64,000 nucleotides of DNA. Source: Gyrodactylus bullatarudis (lineage: Eukaryota; Platyhelminthes; Monogenea; Gyrodactylidea; Gyrodactylidae). Below, in pieces: positions 30,410-41,720 of the stretch; within the stretch, counting starts at the first letter, position 1, and every line of letters begins with the position of its first letter. The notes under the pieces are model-generated. The model saw only the letters and a list, made by a program, of their open reading frames with translations, did not search any database and had not been told where the DNA came from. The position numbers and the translations under genes are program-made. Where the stretch lies: positions 208,993-272,992 of the forward strand of contig SSNU01000050.1 of NCBI GenBank assembly GCA_012064415.1. The letters are read 5' to 3'.

Positions 30410-30841
30410 TTAGAATCTGAGCTTTTGGAAAAACCATGGATTTGTATTGCTCAGGTATTTGGTTTGGAACTTTTGTCTGACTTCATGTCTGACCTTGCGA
30501 GACTTTGCCTTATCACTGACGAAGGCTTTGTTAACAACCTCCTTATTAAGATCTAATTTCATAGTGTAACGTGTGGGAAGGATGTGGTTGTAGTTCATGA
30601 GAGCAGCGAATGGCTTAATTTTTGAACGACTTGCTTTGACTTTTTCACTCATGCGTTTATGATATCGTTTGGGATATCGGTCAATTCCTGCGATCAAGGC
30701 ATGTGGATATGGTCTGTCTTCTGATCCATCATCGTAGGACTTGACAACCATGGCTTTTCTGCCAGCAAAACGTCCAGCAAGGACAATGACAACTGTTCCT
30801 GGCTTGATAATAGAATCTGACTTAACGTCTCGTGATGCCAT
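30410..30841 (-). CDS. RPL27: Large-subunit ribosomal protein eL27 (L27e)
   Basis: Component of the cytosolic 60S subunit. The 143-residue frame has an N-terminal KOW-type beta segment 'IKPGTVVIVLAGRFAGRKA' and 'VVKSYDDGSEDRPYPHAL', then 'AGIDRYPKRY', 'NYNHILPTRYTMKLDL', and the invariant end 'NPWFFQKLRF'. The family is usually 136 residues; here the start adds about 7 ('MASRDVKSDS'). A longer frame opens at 30907, but its extra 22 residues are hydrophobic and unlike any eL27, so I chose the ATG at 30841. An upstream non-coding exon is possible. Convergent with NKAP. Confidence 0.93.
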   Translation of the reverse strand: MASRDVKSDSIIKPGTVVIVLAGRFAGRKAMVVKSYDDGSEDRPYPHALIAGIDRYPKRYHKRMSEKVKASRSKIKPFAALMNYNHILPTRYTMKLDLNKEVVNKAFVSDKAKSRKVRHEVRQKFQTKYLSNTNPWFFQKLRF

Positions 30842-31399
30842 TTCAATAATCCCCAAAATTAATATAAATTTAAACAAGAAATTTTTACACAAAAACAATT
30901 TAGTCAAGAAAGTTTAAGTCAAAGGTTTTTGAGTTTTTTTTCAAATTCGAACTAAACTATTAAATTCAATTTTAATGTTACCTGATGTTTTTGTTTATTA
31001 AATTTTTTTAAATTACCTATACGATACATAATTATTATCAAGAAAATAAATTGGGATTAAACATTGTAATTAGAAATTCACTTAATAATAAATTACTAAT
31101 AATAATATATTATAAAAATCATCGAATTTCCTTTGAAAAGAGTTTTGAAATCATATAATTGTCAAAGTTCTTGTTGTATAGTACATAATGTATACTATAA
31201 AAATAAAGAAAACAAGAGTTTGTACTAATTCTGTTTATCTTTGTACATTTGTATTACAGCCCATAAAAATTACTGCAAGACCATAGCCAACTATCACTTT
31301 CTATAGATTCTTATAACCATAAAGAAATTCTAGAATCAAATCTCAAAATATAGGTGAGTTTATCAAGTTATATTTAGACATAATTTTGATGCTTCAATA

Positions 31400-31870
31400 A
31401 ATCTTTAAATTATGATGGCTGCACTACTTCGGAGCCAAAAAGGGGTATATTTGGCCACATGAAGAAGTCTTTTAGGGCTTAAGCAGCTGCAGAGCATGAT
31501 ATATTGAATTCTCTCTAGGGCTGTGGTTTTTTCAGCATTGATTGATGAGAAAATGGCTGCCCCATATTCAATGAACAATACATATGTAGGGGAATAATAA
31601 GAGTTAGAGTTGCAGTCTGAGATTTGGGTGTTCGACAAAGTTCCTGAGGAGGTAAGTTCGATAGTGAAGCCCTTTGATTACACCTGAAATGTATGTAAGA
31701 GGTGTCAAGCTTGGATCTGTAGGTAAGGCCCAGGTCGTTGATAGTTTGTGTTGTGATGTCAAGTAGGGATGGTGGGGGAAGAGATTGAGGTTTTAACAGC
31801 ACGAGTCTCGTTTTGGACATGTTCGAGGCCAACGGAATCAAGTTTTGTCTTAGTGTAGTTGGATCATTGT
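31400..31870 (-). pseudogene. LINE reverse transcriptase C-terminal remnant
   Basis: Two overlapping minus-strand frames joined by a frameshift match the region after the catalytic motif of Jockey/CR1-type reverse transcriptases. They read 'SKTRLVLLKPQSLPPPSL', 'TINDLGLTYRSKLDTSYIHF', then 'SPTYVLFIEYGAAIFSS' and 'TTALERIQYIMLCSCL'. The pattern E-Y-G-x-x-x-F-S-S…L-x-x-I-Q is typical. No catalytic YADD is present here. Confidence 0.65.
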
Positions 31871-31914
31871 TAAATGGGAGAATGACTTCGATATCAATTA
31901 AAATTATAACAATA

Positions 31915-31968
31915 GAATTATATTCAAAGAGATATGTACATTTCGCCAGGTCTCGTCAGTCTCAATTC
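31915..31968 (-). ncRNA. Hammerhead ribozyme, PLE family A (intact core)
   Basis: The minus-strand mirror of the motif at 32665-32718: GAATT…GAGA / CTGACGA / GACCTGGC / GAAA / TGTACAT-A / TCTC…AATTC. The predicted cleavage site follows the A at 31933. It lies at the 3' end of the inverted PLE-A fragment at 31985-32160. No change in the conserved core is seen. Confidence 0.7.
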
Positions 31969-31984
31969 CTGGTTCAATATTTAA

Positions 31985-32160
31985 TAAAATTGTTTTAATG
32001 AATTGTTTTGAATGAAAATTGTAAAAAAATATTTCTCTTGAGCAATTCCAATTGATGAAAAACCAAAAAACTTTTCTAGTAGGTAGAAAAGAAAAATTAA
32101 AAATCAATTGGGCCATGGTAGTTCTAAATTGTGTGTATAGTTCTTTTGGATACATAGACT
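31985..32160 (-). pseudogene. PLE family A 3' end, cut by the assembly gap
   Basis: Minus-strand sequence matches the end of the ORF and 3' region of the PLE-A copy at 53140-53330. It shares 'tatgtatccaaaagaac', 'tggcccaattgatttttaat' and 'ttttttggtttttcatcaat'. The coding part runs into the N gap. Confidence 0.65.
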
Positions 32161-32642
32161 NNNNNNNNNNNNNNNNNNNNNNNNNNNNNNNNNNNNNNNN
32201 NNNNNNNNNNNNNNNNNNNNNNNNNNNNNNNNNNNNNNNNNNNNNNNNNNNNNNNNNNNNNNNNNNNNNNNNNNNNNNNNNNNNNNNNNNNNNNNNNNNN
32301 NNNNNNNNNNNNNNNNNNNNNNNNNNNNNNNNNNNNNNNNNNNNNNNNNNNNNNNNNNNNNNNNNNNNNNNNNNNNNNNNNNNNNNNNNNNNNNNNNNNN
32401 NNNNNNNNNNNNNNNNNNNNNNNNNNNNNNNNNNNNNNNNNNNNNNNNNNNNNNNNNNNNNNNNNNNNNNNNNNNNNNNNNNNNNNNNNNNNNNNNNNNN
32501 NNNNNNNNNNNNNNNNNNNNNNNNNNNNNNNNNNNNNNNNNNNNNNNNNNNNNNNNNNNNNNNNNNNNNNNNNNNNNNNNNNNNNNNNNNNNNNNNNNNN
32601 NNNNNNNNNNNNNNNNNNNNNNNNNNNNNNNNNNNNNNNNNN
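32161..32642. other. Assembly gap (482 N)
   Basis: A run of N bounded on both sides by inverted copies of the same PLE-A terminal sequence. The missing sequence is probably PLE and the gap is probably an assembly failure caused by the inverted repeat. The open frame reported across it is an artefact. Confidence 0.95.
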
Positions 32643-32664
32643 ATTTTATTAAATATTGAACCAG

Positions 32665-32718
32665 GAATTGAGACTGACGAGACCTGGCGAAATGTACATA
32701 TCTCTTTGAATATAATTC
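32665..32718 (+). ncRNA. Hammerhead ribozyme, PLE family A (intact core)
   Basis: Type I hammerhead layout. Stem I 5' strand GAATT (32665-32669) and GAGA (32670-32673); core CTGACGA (32674-32680); 8-nt stem II region GACCTGGC (32681-32688); GAAA (32689-32692); stem III ATGT/ACAT (32692-32699); cleavage after A32700. Stem I 3' strand is TCTC (32701-32704) and AATTC (32714-32718). All conserved nucleotides fit the hammerhead consensus. Stem II has only G-C and C-G pairs around an A·G mismatch with a 2-nt loop. Confidence 0.75.
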
Positions 32719-32720
32719 TT

Positions 32721-34440
32721 TTGTTATAATTTTAATTGATGAATATTTCCAACTATCCGGACGTATATGAAAATGTACGTATATTTTTATCTAATAATAG
32801 ACTTTGATATCGTCCTCATGTTTGAAAAATGTCTGAGCTAAATATTAGAGAAATTGTATTTTCATTAAAATCTTCCTGTTACATACGTAGTAGTTGTATA
32901 CCGTTATTCTTCAATTATAATTCGTGAGAATTATTATTTCCGACGCATCAAAGGTATCAATGAAAATTCAGCGAAGAAATGATTCAGAGATACAGTCGTA
33001 ACTCATTCTGTAGAATCGAGAAATTTATTTTTAGTAGAAAAATATTTGCCAAATCTTCAAATGTCGTAGAGAATTGGGAATTATCTGATCTCGGATAATA
33101 CAGAAATCTTGCTTTACAAAAATTTCAACGAAAAACTGATTTTTTCCCAAAAAACTTGATGTAAATATTTAAAATTAGAGAAATATCAGGTTGTTTTTTC
33201 TTCCAAGAAAGAAGATAATGCCAGTTATTTCAAAAATAAGGCCTTTATTTCAATGTAACCTATACTGTATTGTGATCTGAGTACTCAAATTATTATGAAC
33301 TAAAAAACTAGTAGAGAGCCCTTCACAGTGATGAGTACGGCCGAAATAAATGTCTTATTTCTGAAAATGCCTGGCATCACCTTCTTTCTTTATTCAACCC
33401 GACATGTAGTTGTCTAAAATTAAAACTATTTAGTCTGAAATTTGAATTGCCATCATGTGAATTCCAAGACCTACCACCAGGATGTATCAGATATACAGTA
33501 GATAATTTTTAACATTTGATGAGGATGCTTAATTAACTACATTAACTAAATTGTAAAGTACAGGGTTTCCCCAGAATTACAGTACATTGACACTGTCTAT
33601 TAAGATAGAGTTTTTCCCTTGTTTGATCAAACTCTCGGAAATAATTTCGGAAGTTATTCATTAAGTCATTATGGTCATTTCTGATGGGATCGCAATGCTC
33701 CATTTGTAATAGGAAAAGATAAAACATGTAGATGACAGCTTGAGATAAGGAAACTCAAAGCACATCCGTTATTTTTCTCATCATAATTTCTTCACCAAGG
33801 TGGATAATATTTGAGAATATTCGATTACAATGTACATGAAACTCCATCCAAGTCCTGACTTTTACCATGTACATTTGGCAAATTTCTAATGTGCTTCCCC
33901 ATCATCGCATTCAGGTTCAAAAAGCTTGGTCATTTAATGATCCTTTTATATAGGGGGATTATTCAAGATCGGAAATTCTCAGTTAATTACGCAGGTAATC
34001 ACATACTCTTTGAAGGGATCAATAGAATTCCCATCAAAATCGTTTTGTATTAATTTTGAATCTTTTTCTCAATCGGTTTTCTGACCATCTTACTACATTC
34101 TTGTAGGAGTTCTTTATCCTTTTAGATAACTTATGCCCTGATTTATAAATGGATGATTAGAACATTTATAAAACAGGGAAATATATTCAAGTAATATCAC
34201 TACATAATTACAAGATTATTTCAAGATTCTCAAGTGTATCATCAACTGTATATTATACAGTGTATAACATTGTTTACTTTATATTCAATAAATTCTTTTA
34301 GCCAATCAGAGAAGAGATACTGTCTCCAATTAAAAATAATTATTTCTAGGATTATTATTATTTTAGGGAAAAATGAAACAGAGTCTTCATTCAAATTCAA
34401 AACAATCGAGCAGTTCATGAACTAAGTAATCCCTCCGAAG
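32721..34440. other. Gene-free spacer upstream of the receptor
   Basis: 32735-32790 ('tatccggacgtatatgaaaa') repeats sequence beyond the hammerhead at 49340-49352, so it is still part of the PLE-A repeat. Nothing coding is supported after that. The receptor promoter and any 5' non-coding exon must lie here but cannot be placed. Confidence 0.5.
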
Positions 34441-34442
34441 TT

Positions 34443-34580
34443 ATGGATAAATGGCAGAAACATTTGGTAATGGTACAGACAAAGAATCATGGTGCTTTGA
34501 ACTATTTAAAGCAGAGAATTTTCAAGAATTCGATCGACAGTGCCTCACTCATCAGGATAAAACGTGGGACTTTAAGGTAA
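34443..34580 (+). other. Upstream ORF overlapping the receptor start
   Basis: An ATG 8 nt before the receptor ATG opens a 45-codon frame (+1 relative) that ends at 34578-34580, inside the receptor coding sequence. If the mRNA includes it, scanning ribosomes would meet it first, which would reduce receptor translation. It also shows that 34443 lies in exon only if no splice acceptor is used between 34443 and 34451. Confidence 0.4.
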
Positions 34581-34870
34581 AAGATATCATCTCGACAGTC
34601 ATGATCATTCTCGGCTTATCGGGTTGCTTTCTTATCATATTTGCTGTCCTGCGTAATAAACAGATGAGGAGTTCTCGTGGAAATATCCTCATTATGAATT
34701 TGGCCATAAGTGATGCCATCTTGTGTAGTGTCACAATTCCCTACATCATCTACAGTTCAAGGTACTGGATATTTGGCAAATTCATGTGCCATCTGTTGGC
34801 CATATTTCAGGCGTTCAATGTTTATGTTGCAACCTTGAGTATTACAGCAATTTCACTGGATCGCTTTCAA
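34451..34870 (+). CDS. Neuropeptide Y/F-like GPCR, exon 1 (N-terminus to TM3)
   Basis: Rhodopsin-family plasma-membrane receptor. Exon 1 gives residues 1-140: an extracellular N-terminus with one N-glycosylation sequon (NGT, 7-9), TM1 about 46-67, TM2 about 79-102 with 'NLAISDA', the 'YWIFGKFMCH' entry to TM3 whose Cys113 should pair with Cys189, and TM3 ending in DRFQ (137-140), a DRY variant. The donor GTAAGT follows the CAA codon at phase 0. The exon 2 continuation 'AIVYP' makes DRFQAIVYP, close to the D-R-Y-Q-x-I-V-Y-P of invertebrate NPF receptors. The open frame continuing to 34969 is intron read-through. Confidence 0.88.
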
Positions 34871-37800
34871 GTAAGTCTTTTTAGAATTAATTTCAGAGAA
34901 AATACTCTCATTTTAGGCGTCAAATTTTTCAATATTTTGAGTTTGTCATTTTATTTTAACTGGTTTTAGAGCCAAAAAATGCCAATTTTATCCTCTATTA
35001 TTGGAGTAATTATTTTGCTAAGGTTACCAAAATTTTTCTAATTTGTATGATGAAAGAAATAATTCAGGAAAGATTAATAGAAAAATTCGAATTTCTCTCT
35101 ACGCTTCTATTTATTCAATTTGATAAGAGGATCATAAGGCCCAATCTGAATTCCATTTCAAAATTCTTTTAATAACACGATACACCAAAGGATCCTAATA
35201 GAATTTCATCTAATAACCTTGTTTACTGTTGGAAACCCCGGGGTTTCACAAAAAGGAACGCTAAAAAATAAAGCATGCAAAGTTTAGATGAAGTAGAGCG
35301 AAAGTGTCTAGTCTAAATTATAACTTAGGGTAGTAAATTTGCAATTTCTGACATGTTGCTTGTTTCCATCTCCTCCCATTTGAAAAAAAATTGATTTCTA
35401 ACATTGCCAAGTAACCAAGATAAACTTGCGATTTTTTCCTTACTCTTATACTTGATAAAATATAAATCTTCACTAAAGAAACTGTCTAAGTAAGCCTTTT
35501 CATTTACTCAGGTATTAGTTGAATCATTTTCATTTTTTTTGTCTCTGGCTATTTACAAAATTCGCCTATAATTGGATTCGCTGAGAGTTGAATATTCAAA
35601 ATATATGAAAAGATGTAGCGGGCAGTTACAACTAGACCCCTTTCTCAAGAAAAGACAATGAGCCCAGTGAAACCTTACCCCTCCTCCCTGTGATATTCTT
35701 TCAATTCCCATTAGTCCCTGATACTATAAATTAGCAAAAATCTACGATAAATAAACATTATTCGAAAAAATGTCTCAACTAACAATGCTAGAGGAATAAA
35801 TTTCCTATGATAAACTCGGATAAAATTTATTTTCGTTTTTGAGGAAACCGAATTTTTGCTCAAAAATTTTCACCAATTTTCTGAAAAATTTTGCAAATTT
35901 TTTTTTCTGCGGCTCGTTTCAACTGTCTAAAAACCTTTTGGGATGAATAAAAATACAACCTTTACGATCAAAATTTATTCTACTTTCAGATGGTATAAAA
36001 TTTATTACTCTAGTGTTTTTAATCTTTCATTTAATAGTAAAAGTTTAAGAGGTGTTTTTCGAAAATTTGGTTTTTGCCCATTATCTCAGCTCACAGACAG
36101 CCAATTTTTTTTAAAATACCAGATTCGTGATCAGCGTTAAATTTTACATCAGAATTTAATAACTAGAAATAACCAGCTGCAAAAAACTTTCAAATCTCCA
36201 CCAGTGTTATTAAAACAGAGAAGGAAACTTTTTAATTCTAATACAGAATGAATTAAAAATCATACAAGCTCGCCTAAAAGGGGAGTAAATAATCTCGATA
36301 GTGAATCTGGTATTGATCAATTAATTTTTATTCCTTCCTACGGTGAGATAATTTGCCTCTTACACCGAAAAAACAATAAGCTTTGTTTTAAATTCACTTT
36401 ATCAGTTAAAAATGAACGTTTGATTTTTTGAACGTAAAACTAACGTCATACATTTCTTATAATTCGAATGTTTAGCTAATTAAAATAGCCAAAATTCCCT
36501 TTACATTTAATTTTTTGAGAAACTTTATTGATTGCAGAGTGCTCAAAGTTCAATTAGAATGGTTAATATTCATCTGAACTTATCTCCCGCCTCTGTAGGA
36601 TCATCAAAATCTTCAAGCAGTAAAAATGATAATTCTTAAAGCCCTATCATAAGCGTATCTGATTTCCTGGGCTAACTGTGATTCTTTTTTTGGTCCCTTT
36701 CTCAGTCTGAAACCAAAAAAATTTGAAAAATGTCCGCTTTTGGAAAATTAAAGGGAAAGTGTCCTTCAAAATCATGAGCTCAATTATTCTTGAGTTATAG
36801 AAAAATGTCCATCCTTTTCTTTGAACTGATAGGGATGAGTTCATGAAAAACAGTATTCTTTTTACTTGAACTGAGCAATGTGAATTTCAACATTTCCTAC
36901 CATTCTCATTTCAAAGCTATATGAATTGATCAAATTTTAAAACATGCTAAATTAATGAATATTCATTAGACATAATGATACGTATAACGAGCGCTTTATA
37001 CTTCAGGAATTCAGAAGGATGAAGAATGAATCAATATGCTCAAAGTGAAATTTATCGTGAATTATCGATGATGTAGAGAAATGATCCTGATCCGTGTCAG
37101 GTGAATGTGATAGCATTTTTAAATTCACACTAGTTAATTAATGTACAGTTTAATTCAATTAATTTTTTGCAAATATAAAAAATAGGATTATACACCATAT
37201 TATGAATAATTTATAGATGGACAATCTAGCAGCCAAGAGTGAAGGCATTAGAGTAAGGCCAATTGAGAATTGAAATGTATAATATACATTCCTTCATGAG
37301 GCTGGCTAGCTAAAAATTTTTTGAATTATATAATAATCTTGCAATATTAACATGTTACCTACTGAGGGAATATCCAAGTTTAAGTCTAAAAGTAATAGAT
37401 ATTGTCTTGTCTCCCTTTAAGATTGTTACCTGAAGAAAAGACTCTCACAAGTTAAAGCTGGAATATATATGTTACTGTGAGTCTGGGAAATCAGTGAGTC
37501 TTGGTCATTCACTAGTGTATGATGGTAAAGAGTCTAGCTAATAAGCCCTCATTACCCAAACACACTGAGAAGGTCAGTGAATTCAACAGCTCAACTACTT
37601 TATGAGAAAAAAATATAGGATGAATAATTTATTTATTGCTTCAAGGTAAAGAAAGATCTAGAGTTACATAAAACTTGATTCTTTTCACATTTACAGGTCA
37701 GTATTTTACGATATCTAATACAATTTGAATATTCCTTATCCATATCCAAGGGAAAATTTGACGTTGAACTCTCTCAATGAACACTAATTTCTTTGACACT

Positions 37801-38565
37801 CGAGATGTCGTAATAATCACATTTTACTGATTAGTTGCTACCAGTTTATTCTGGGACCATTTTGTTCATAACTTTCAGTTATTACACCTTTTATAGATTT
37901 AAAATCGCTCCTTCCTCTATTGTCATCAAGAATTTGAATTCTACAGTTGTCTTCTATCTTGAAAGTAGGAATTTGCCAGCATCTTGAACATTTTCCTTCG
38001 AAAATCAATTCCTCAGACACACAATTCACTGACCTTCTCAGTGTGTTTGGGCACACTCACTAAAGCCACACTGATTACCATCATACACTAGTGAATTACC
38101 AAGACTCACGGTTACATATATATCAGAAAATGTCAATTTCTATTGTTACCATCTAATAAAATGGAATCAATTTCCAGATAATATCTATTAACTGAGCCAT
38201 CGGTCAAGTTTAAGCTCTACATGACAACTGAGACTCAAGAAAAAACTTTTACTTCTGAACGAATTGTAATCAAGGATCACGATAATTTTTCTAATTTGAA
38301 TTACAATTTTAGAGTCATTGTGCAATAGAGGTTGATTTTTAAAAAAGGAGAGGATTCTAGTCGTGTATAGAGCACAATGTCTTGACCCAATGTTTGATCG
38401 ATGTGAATATTTTGCATCAACTCTAATTGAACAAAGATTTTCTAAAATTTCATTTCGTCAATATTTTTTTCCCACCAAAGGTCCTATGTGTAGAATATAA
38501 ATAGAAACAGATTAATTATAATTATCGTAATTTAGTTTTGGATGTCTCAATACTGTCTATGATAA

Positions 38566-39139
38566 TTACACGGCGTGTCACTTTTTTTTCGATCTGGAGG
38601 TATCAAAATAAACTAAAATGATCCTGATCCGAAATTTGACGCAGATTCTGTATCTGGTCTCAGAATTCACGAATTGAATTCAGTTTTGGAGATATTCGCA
38701 AAAAACGAAAATTTCGATCTAGGTTGTCCAAGAAAATTTTGAAATTTGATCTATTTGAAGCCGTGAGTTAATTTGAAAACACAAATTTTCACTCAAATTT
38801 TATGTTTTTTTTTCAATAAATTTTACTTGATTTTATTTTTTGCGCAAATTTTTTCTCTTTATCCCGTTCATACATACATCAATCGACGCAGAATTTAATT
38901 TTCTATTTAATGATATACAGTTGTTGGGCAATTAGTTAATTTCTCTTAATGATTTTGATCAATTAGTAACTCCAGTTTTGGGAAAATTCGAAATTTTCGT
39001 TTTTTGCGAATATCTCCAAAACTGAATTCAATCCGTGAATTCTGAGACCAGATACAGAATCTGCGTCAAATTTCGGATCAGGATCATTTTAGTTTATTTT
39101 GATACCTCCAGATCGAAAAAAAAGTGGCACGCCGTGTTA
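38566..39139. mobile_element. PIF/Harbinger-like MITE with long TIRs
   Basis: The element is 38569-39136 (568 bp). The TIRs are about 150 bp and nearly perfect; the ends read CACGGCGTGTCAC and the complement CACGGCGTGCCAC. TTA occurs on both sides (38566-38568, 39137-39139), the 3-bp duplication typical of PIF/Harbinger. The central 260 bp is non-coding. Confidence 0.75.
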
Positions 39140-40945
39140 TCGATTAACTAATATCTTTGTTAGGAATTAAGAGAGTCCATTCATGATAAACATTTATTTT
39201 GCTAGAGACTTTTGTTTCTCTTTATTCTTCATTAGATTTTCATCGGCCAGCTCAACTCATGAAAGAAACGATAATTTCCGGAACAGATAAAAAATACGCC
39301 AAAACTTGAGTTCACATTGTTATTTCAATATTTTTGATATATATCAAATATATTTCGTTCTTTTTGCGTTTAACACGAATTCTATTTGCTTTTACTTTGA
39401 TCGACTTCTAAATCAAGTCAAAAGATTATTAATCCATCAGGATTATTTTGTACATTGATACTTTTGGGCCAGTGGAAAAGTTGATCGATTTGGTGATTTT
39501 GTATAAACTAAATGAGAAGGATCCCTCGCCACCATCTCAATAAAAGAAATTAAAAATTTTATTAAATTATAACAATGTTTTTTTATTTCTAGATTGAATG
39601 AAAAATTGATTTTACCAAACAATGATTGTAGCACAGTAAATTTGGGAGAAATTCGTATTTTTTACCGAAATTTTTGTTTCCAAAAGTTCTTTCTTGAAGC
39701 TCTCATGGTATGAGTCCTTAAAGGCACAGTGGGACTTTAAAGGTTAACAAAATTTAATCTTTGACAAGGTAGCAATCTGGCGTATTTTTGAAATTCAAAA
39801 ATTAGCTTCATTTGTCAGACTCAATTGTTATTAGTAATTAGAGCCTCAAAAAATAATACCTAAAAATAATTTTTTTAAGATCTAAAAATTTGAAAAGTAT
39901 TATTTTTCGATTTTAAGGTATTATTTTAATATACTTTATTTCTTATTTACTACAAATATCTTGCATGAGCTTCTTATAAGTAAATAGAATAAAAATTTGA
40001 AAAACAGATTAATGTTGTAACTGATCTAAAACATTGAGATAATATCCAAATTTAATATCTCCAAGGCTATTTTTGAGCTTAGCAAATTGTTAGACAATGA
40101 AAATCATTTCTCTACCTCAAAAATGAGAATTGAGCTCATTGATATGGATGAAATAAAATGCTTTTATACAGTATTACTTTAATACCTTATCTTCAAAATA
40201 ATACATTTTAAGACCTTATAACTTTGAGCCCTGATGACAAAGCAGAAAAATTATTAGTTTAAAATGGTTTTCATAGCAGAGGAAATAGCTGGTTAAAATA
40301 AGCATTTAATACTTTTTGAGGCTCTAGTTATTACACTCCAGCAGCTTATTGACTCATTTCATTATGGGGTGAAAAATATGTAGTAAATTCTCTTGTTAAC
40401 ATTTACAACTGCAGTCAGACAAAAAGACCTGCCTTGAGAAACATTCCAAACAGATGAAACCAATGTAGGAGAAGAGTTAACAATTCAAAAAAGAAATAAT
40501 CCCTCAAAAACTTGTGAATAATTTATTATGCCTCAGGCGGTAAACAAATTTTTTAACAAGGAATAGATATTCTACAAGAAATGTAGTTATTATTTATCTC
40601 GAGTAAGCATAAATTTTTTCTCAAACGATAGTCGAAGATGATCCCTCAATACCGTCTTCAAGATGAATTGCAGCTGTTCTTTTTTTTCTTAATGGAATAT
40701 AAACAAATTTCACTTTGAGCATATTGATTTACTTTAAAGTAATATAAATGGCCCTTCATATTATGCACCATTATGTCAAATGAATATTTGTTTATTTTGA
40801 TAAATTTTAGCTTTGAAATAAGATGAAACTGATCAAATTGACACCGTTGAGTAGTACGACAAGCTCATTGAAAACTAGAGTACTGTTTTTCATGATCTCA
40901 TCCCTATCAGTTTAGACCATTTAGATCAAAGAAAGAGGTTATAAA

Positions 40946-41631
40946 TTAACCCTTTCCATACCAGAGGTCATATATGACCTCTATGTTCAAACTGACTTTT
41001 TTCAATGATTTTGAAACATTTTTTCATGATTATTTTTTGATAGTATATCACAATGACTATCTTAGTTTGCTATCATGTTACATTTTTGCTAGCCAGGCAT
41101 AAGAATGCCATAGATATTTGAACTTTTACCGAAGGAAGTAGAATTCCTTAATTCATGATTCTTTTTGATCGAAATTACTAAACTTATCAATGTTCAGAGA
41201 TAATACGATTAATTTCCGTAGAAGCTAAATAGTTAATCCAAAAGAAGGCATATTTTTAATGCATTAAATCAATGAGCAGTTCCATCAATAGTCTCGTGAA
41301 AATAGGCCATTTTTACCTTAGATCTTCAATATCTAGGTTATTTTGTAATAAGATCGAATGAAATTTAAAAGATATCCTTTTTGACATTAATTGAGTCTTT
41401 GAAAAAATTAACTTTCAAATAAATCCCTTCATTGGCAAAGTTTCACTCTAAATTACTCACCAGTAGATGGGAATTTCAATATAAATCAGACCCTGATGAA
41501 ATTATGTGTAAGAAAAGATTTTCATAAAATTTTGTCCAAGTAAATGTTTTTTATCATCACATTTTAGGTAATTCTGAGAGAGAATTAAGCCTGAAGCTTT
41601 CTTCGTATAGCTATGGTATCGAAAGGGTTAA
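40946..41631. mobile_element. piggyBac-type MITE, 678 bp
   Basis: TTAA at 40946-40949 and 41628-41631 flanks 40950-41627. The ends are CCCTTTCCATACCAGAGG and the complement CCCTTTCGATACCATAGC. No transposase frame. Single ends with the same start (CCCTTCCAATACC, 21876) occur elsewhere in the window. Confidence 0.75.
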
Positions 41632-41683
41632 GAATGTATAATCAGGTACATAGAATAAAACTGAATATTTCGTTCCAAGACTC

Positions 41684-41720
41684 GTCAGCATGAGAAGAGG
41701 ACGAAACGTACGTATATGAC
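41684..41720 (+). ncRNA. Decayed hammerhead-like motif with ACGUACGU stem III
   Basis: GTCA (41684-41687) can pair with TGAC (41717-41720) as stem I. GAAA (41703-41706) is followed by the palindrome ACGTACGT (41706-41713) and an A. The upstream core reads CATGAGAAG rather than CUGANGA, so it is probably inactive. Confidence 0.4.

Noticed and set aside
30842..30907. Longer eL27 start with a hydrophobic leader
   Set aside because: No eL27 carries a leader like this; the stretch is AT-rich and the conserved protein starts just after the ATG at 30841.
32052..32729. 225-codon open frame across 32.1-32.7 kb
   Set aside because: Most of it is the N gap translated as X; the two ends are inverted PLE repeat sequence.
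34871..34969. Extension of the receptor frame past DRFQ
   Set aside because: GTAAGT directly follows the CAA codon, the next residues leave the GPCR pattern, and exon 2 supplies the expected AIVYP in phase.
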